DNA from: Acidobacteriaceae bacterium
GTDB lineage: Bacteria; Acidobacteriota; Terriglobia; Terriglobales; Acidobacteriaceae
Direction: 5' to 3'
DNA length: 64,000 nt
Assembly (NCBI GenBank): GCA_003134995.1
Contig: PLDC01000025.1
Location: 244,882-308,881, forward strand
Made by a program: the position numbers and the translations under genes. The notes under the pieces are model-generated. The model searched no databases. It was not told the DNA's origin and saw only the letters and a list, made by a program, of their open reading frames with translations. Position 1 is the stretch's first letter, and each line of letters begins with the position of its first letter. This document shows, in pieces, positions 60,527 to 64,000 of this stretch.

Positions 60527-60572
60527 CCTCGGTCGCGATGCTCTATTACGCTTTGAAAAGAGGATTCGCCCA

Positions 60573-61283
60573 ATGCGCATCCCAATGGTCCTGCTGATCC
60601 CGATCTTACTCGCGAGCTGTCGGGCTCCCTCTCTCGCTCAGAGCGCCTCGGCAACTAACACTAAAATATTGTTCATCCAGGGTTTCCCGCTTGCTAACGA
60701 TCCTGTAAGAATCAAGGTGATGGATGGAGCGACGGAACTGAAGAGCGACGGGCGAGCGCTTTCAAACCGTCTCGCTTGGGAAACTACTTTTAATGCTGGC
60801 GACGATTGGATCACTGACCTCTCGTTCGTGGTCAAGAATGTCTCGGCGAAGAAAATAACCTGCATCATCATCTTCTCAGTGCTGGGCGAGACTCCATTCT
60901 GGCAAGATGAAAGCCAGTCCAAAATTCCGCTGCTCGGCTTTATCCAAAATCGCTTGGGCCAAAGACCTGAGCACGCGCGGTACGCCAGCGGCCGAGCCTT
61001 ACCTCCCAATACCGACCCTCCCTTCGATCTCGCTCCCGGCGAGGAGCTTACGATGTCGATGGAAAGCCCAAACGATTACTCGGAATTCAAGGCGCACATC
61101 GAGAGGGATCGGCCGATATCAAAAGTCACGGCCATAGACGGCGGAATCGTAACGGTATTCTTCGATGACAGCACCCGGTGGATTAGCATCAACCACAGCT
61201 ACAGTCGTCCAGCGGAGCAGCCGGGAGAATGGACAAAGATTTCATATGAGGAATGGGCTGGCAAACAGAAAACCTCCGAATAG
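60573..61283 (+). CDS. exported protein of unknown function (possible lipoprotein)
   Basis: A 236-residue protein. ATG 60573 has AGAGG about nine bases upstream. Signal peptide with lipobox-like LLASC (Cys about 15). The mature part looks beta-rich: LSFVVKNVSAKKITCIIIF suggests an immunoglobulin-like fold with an intervening loop, and the C-terminal half has GIVTVFFDDSTRWI. Family not recognised. It follows the persulfide dioxygenase gene by 46 bases and may share its transcript. Confidence 0.65.
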   Translation: MRIPMVLLIPILLASCRAPSLAQSASATNTKILFIQGFPLANDPVRIKVMDGATELKSDGRALSNRLAWETTFNAGDDWITDLSFVVKNVSAKKITCIIIFSVLGETPFWQDESQSKIPLLGFIQNRLGQRPEHARYASGRALPPNTDPPFDLAPGEELTMSMESPNDYSEFKAHIERDRPISKVTAIDGGIVTVFFDDSTRWISINHSYSRPAEQPGEWTKISYEEWAGKQKTSE

Positions 61284-61422
61284 TGAGACTTGGATCCCCG
61301 GTAAAGTTCAACCCAGCCATTGCCTGATTCACCGGGTTGCATAGTCCCTCGAACGCGCCGAGAAAGCCAATCTCCCATCCCGAACGCTGTAGACTTACTA
61401 ACGAAGCCTTTACCAACCCCCA

Positions 61423-62298
61423 ATGAAAGCCGCCAAACTAGCCAAATCCTACCGCATCGACAACGGCAAGCACTTCCGCCTGAAAGACTTCAACCCCGCC
61501 GACACCGGTCACTGGAAGTCAATCGACGAAGCCAAGGAGCACGTACAAAAAGACATCGAGCGAATGCGCAAGCTGCAGGACATGCTCTATGCCCAGGACT
61601 GCTGGTCTCTGCTCCTCATCTTCCAGGCCCTCGACGCCGCCGGAAAAGATGGCACCATCAATCACGTCATGTCCGGAGTAAATCCAGAAGGCGTTCAGGT
61701 CTACTCCTTCAAGCAGCCGTCGAGTATCGAAATGCAGCATGACTTCTTGTGGCGCACGACGCGAGACCTGCCCGAGCGCGGCCACATCGGAATCTTCAAC
61801 CGCTCCTATTATGAAGAGGTGTTAATCGTGCGCGTGCATCCCAAGCTGCTCGAGGCCGAGAAGCTCCCACCCTCGCTCGTGACCAAGAATATCTGGGACG
61901 AACGCTTCGAAGACATTCGCAGCTTCGAGCGCCACCTGGCGCGCAACGGCACGGTCATCCGCAAGTTCTTTCTGCACCTTTCGAAGAAGGAGCAGAAGCA
62001 GCGCTTCATGGCGCGCCTCGATGAACCTGAGAAGAACTGGAAGTTCTCCGCCGACGACGTTCACGAACGCGCCTACTGGGACGACTATCAGAACGCCTTC
62101 GAAGATATGATTCGCAACACCGCGACGAAGCACGCTCCCTGGTACGTAATTCCCGCCGACAACAAATGGTTCACGCACCTCGCAGTAGCAGCAGTCATAG
62201 TCGAAACCCTCGAAGAACTTAACCTGGCCTATCCCAAAGTAGACGCCGCAAAACGCAAAGAACTAGCAGCCGCCCGACGACTCCTCGCGAAAGAGTAA
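61423..62298 (+). CDS. ppk2: polyphosphate kinase 2 family protein (PPK2)
   Basis: A 291-residue PPK2-family polyphosphate:nucleotide phosphotransferase. Walker A ALDAAGKDGTINHVMSG (about 68-84), Walker B-type FNRSYYEEVL (about 126-135), and lid-region Arg/Lys residues in IRKFFLHLSKKEQKQRF. Length and N-terminus (YRIDNGKHFRLKDF) fit the single-domain class that phosphorylates AMP and/or ADP with polyphosphate. No strong ribosome site is seen. Not linked to the neighbours in any obvious operon. Confidence 0.9.
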   Translation: MKAAKLAKSYRIDNGKHFRLKDFNPADTGHWKSIDEAKEHVQKDIERMRKLQDMLYAQDCWSLLLIFQALDAAGKDGTINHVMSGVNPEGVQVYSFKQPSSIEMQHDFLWRTTRDLPERGHIGIFNRSYYEEVLIVRVHPKLLEAEKLPPSLVTKNIWDERFEDIRSFERHLARNGTVIRKFFLHLSKKEQKQRFMARLDEPEKNWKFSADDVHERAYWDDYQNAFEDMIRNTATKHAPWYVIPADNKWFTHLAVAAVIVETLEELNLAYPKVDAAKRKELAAARRLLAKE

Positions 62299-62826
62299 AG
62301 ACCCGAAAGGGCGCGGCCTCAACCGATTCTCGGAATCAGAACTGGAGCCGACTCGCTAAATTTCCAGCCCCGAAGGGGCGGCATGTGAAAGCCCGGCACG
62401 GAAGTGCCGGGAAGAAGTCGGCAGACGGAACAAGTCCCGTAGGGACGCCGCCGGTTCTCACGTGCGCTCTCCAATCCGCTGCGCCTACAACAAAGAAGGA
62501 CGCGGGCGTTAGAGAGTGCGCGAGAACTAGATTCCCGGTCTCGCGGTGGAATGCAGTTCAGGGTTCAGCCGCGAAGCGGCGCCAGAATGCAGCCCACGGC
62601 GCAAGCCGTGGGAAGAATGTGGGAGATTAGCGAGCCCTGAAGGGGCGGAAGAGCAGTTCTCACGCGCACTCGTTAGCCCCGAACGCGCTTGCATCCGACG
62701 GTTGAAAATTCATGAGAGGCTTCTCAGCACCGATCCCCAGTCCCTAACTCCTGCTTCCCATTACTCCGTTACGGCATTAAGATAGTCAAGTTTCATTTTT
62801 CACTTTCGAACTGGGGGCAAGCGAAC
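62299..62826. repeat. intergenic cluster of seven short hairpins
   Basis: Hairpins CCC-GAAA-GGG (62302), GCCCC-GAA-GGGGC (62367), CCCGGCAC-GGAA-GTGCCGGG (62392), GTCCC-GTA-GGGAC (62434), GCCGC-GAA-GCGGC (62568), CCCACGGC-GCAA-GCCGTGGG (62593) and GCCCT-GAA-GGGGC (62634). Stems differ but loops are purine-rich and flanks often read A-stem-GGAA. No gene supported in the interval. Confidence 0.6.
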
Positions 62827-64000
62827 ATGGCCGGTCGCAATACGTTTTCCCGAAGCACTTCTCGAACGATCACTTCGGCGCTCTTCCTGTCATTCGCTGC
62901 TCTAACCATGTGTGCGCCCAGCCCAGCCCTCGCCCAGACCAAGCCCGAGCGTCAATCGAAAGCCGCCAAGTCCGCCGAGAAGACGCAGTCAACAAATGCC
63001 ATCGACCAAAAATCCCCGACTGAAGAAGAATCCACCAGGCCGGAAGACAAACTGTTCAAAGGCATGAAGTATCGCCTGATCGGTCCCTTCCGCGGAGGCC
63101 GCTCACTCACCGCCGCTGGCATCCCCGGCGATCCCACCACCTACTACTTCGGCGCCACCGGCGGCGGAGTCTGGAAGTCCACCGACGGCGCCATCAGTTG
63201 GTCGCCAGTCTTCGACAAAGAGGGAACTGGTTCCATCGGCAGCCTGGCCGTCGCCAATTCCGATCACAACATCATTTACGTTGGCACCGGCGAGGCCTGC
63301 ATACGCGGCAACATTTCTCAGGGCGATGGAGTCTACAAATCCTTCGACGCCGGCAAAAGTTGGAAACACATCGGACTCAGCGACACGCGCGCCATCGGCA
63401 AAGTCATCATCAATCCCAATAACCCCGACATCGTTTTCGTAGCCGCCCTCGGCCATCCCTATGGACCGAACACCGAGCGCGGCATCTTCCGCACCACCGA
63501 CGGCGGCAAGACCTGGGAGAAAGTTCTCTACAAAGATGAAAACACCGGAGGCATCGACGTCGCCTTCGATCCGCACAATCCCAACATCCTGTTCGCCGCC
63601 CTCTGGCAAGCGCGCCGCACTTCGTGGAATCTCACCGACGGCGGCCCCGGCAGCGGACTCTACCGCTCAAACGACGGCGGCACGACGTGGAAGCGCCTCG
63701 AAGAGCACGGTCTGCCCAAAGGCCCGTACGGACGCATCGGCATCGCCGTCGCGGCCAACTCCGATCGTGTCTACGCGCTCGCGGAAGCCCGCAATCCCGA
63801 TGGCGGCCTCTACCGCTCCGATGACGGCGGCGAGACTTGGGACTTCATCAATCCCAGTCACAGCCTGTGGCAGCGCCCGTGGTATTACATGCACATCTTC
63901 GCCGACCCAACCAACGAGAACGTCGTCTACGTCATGGATGTCGAGAGCTTCAAATCCACTGACGGCGGTCATCTCTTCAATAAAGTGAAAATCCCGCACG
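62827..64000 (+). CDS. secreted BNR/sortilin (VPS10)-like beta-propeller protein, 3' part outside window
   Basis: A 391-codon fragment open to the right edge; ATG 62827. Signal peptide (about 1-37, cleavage after PALAQ), then a charged low-complexity stretch (about 38-78). From about 82 there are repeated BNR/Asp-box blades: GGVWKSTDGAISW, GVYKSFDAGKSWKHI, GIFRTTDGGKTWEKV, GLYRSNDGGTTWKRL and GLYRSDDGGETWDFI. This is the VPS10/sortilin-type glycosyl-hydrolase-like family abundant in Acidobacteriota; some relatives are xyloglucanases, most are uncharacterised. The PPK2 gene is separated by the hairpin cluster. Confidence 0.88.
   Translation, partial: MAGRNTFSRSTSRTITSALFLSFAALTMCAPSPALAQTKPERQSKAAKSAEKTQSTNAIDQKSPTEEESTRPEDKLFKGMKYRLIGPFRGGRSLTAAGIPGDPTTYYFGATGGGVWKSTDGAISWSPVFDKEGTGSIGSLAVANSDHNIIYVGTGEACIRGNISQGDGVYKSFDAGKSWKHIGLSDTRAIGKVIINPNNPDIVFVAALGHPYGPNTERGIFRTTDGGKTWEKVLYKDENTGGIDVAFDPHNPNILFAALWQARRTSWNLTDGGPGSGLYRSNDGGTTWKRLEEHGLPKGPYGRIGIAVAANSDRVYALAEARNPDGGLYRSDDGGETWDFINPSHSLWQRPWYYMHIFADPTNENVVYVMDVESFKSTDGGHLFNKVKIPH

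Overview
The window reads as chromosomal DNA of a soil-type Acidobacteriota (Terriglobia-like). The basis is the combination of two very large TonB-dependent receptors with an N-terminal carboxypeptidase-regulatory domain and no SusD partner, CRTAC1-type FG-GAP/UnbV proteins, heptahaem cytochromes, many secreted glycoside hydrolases and dense G+C-rich coding. This is inference from gene content; no marker gene is present.

Layout. (1) 1-7708: a beta-glucan locus with a cut-off GH39-like hydrolase, a LacI-family regulator, a divergent TonB receptor and a GH144-like hydrolase. (2) 7960-8036: tRNA-Asp(GTC). (3) 8037-29611: an integrated genomic island of about 21.6 kb. The last 45 bp of the tRNA gene are repeated exactly at 29567-29611, and a tyrosine integrase with an excisionase-like partner sits at the tRNA end. 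Cargo: a MacA/MacB/TolC-type efflux operon, a Spy/CpxP-like periplasmic protein, an S53 protease, a secretin with a cohesin-like tail, three stand-alone receiver proteins, a CpxR/CpxA-like two-component system, small proteins and a DUF4397 pseudogene. (4) 29815-46377: a carbohydrate region with GH2 and a seven-gene minus-strand run (GH16, CRTAC1, heptahaem cytochrome-TPR, GH-A hydrolase, LarA-like epimerase, gluconokinase, SDR), divergent from a GH30 lipoprotein, then a second heptahaem cytochrome and a second LacI regulator. (5) 46655-58908: second TonB receptor, two TPR proteins, CRTAC1 protein and GH3 beta-glucosidase. (6) 59135-64000: persulfide dioxygenase-rhodanese, a lipoprotein, PPK2, a cluster of small hairpins and a partial BNR/sortilin-like protein.

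Two regulatory networks stand out. In the island, the promoters of most cargo genes carry two to four GTAAA/TTTAC words in an exact 11-bp (or 22-bp) register, oriented toward the gene. This is what a CpxR-type regulator would bind, and the island encodes a CpxR/CpxA-like pair and a CpxP/Spy-like protein, so it looks like a mobile envelope-stress regulon. In the chromosome, a 16-bp palindrome (consensus AGAATACCGGTATTCT) occurs upstream of the second TonB receptor (two copies 31 bp apart), between GH16 and GH30, and upstream of GH3. It probably marks the operator of the LacI protein at 45283-46377 and ties beta-glucan binding, depolymerisation and gluconate metabolism into one regulon.
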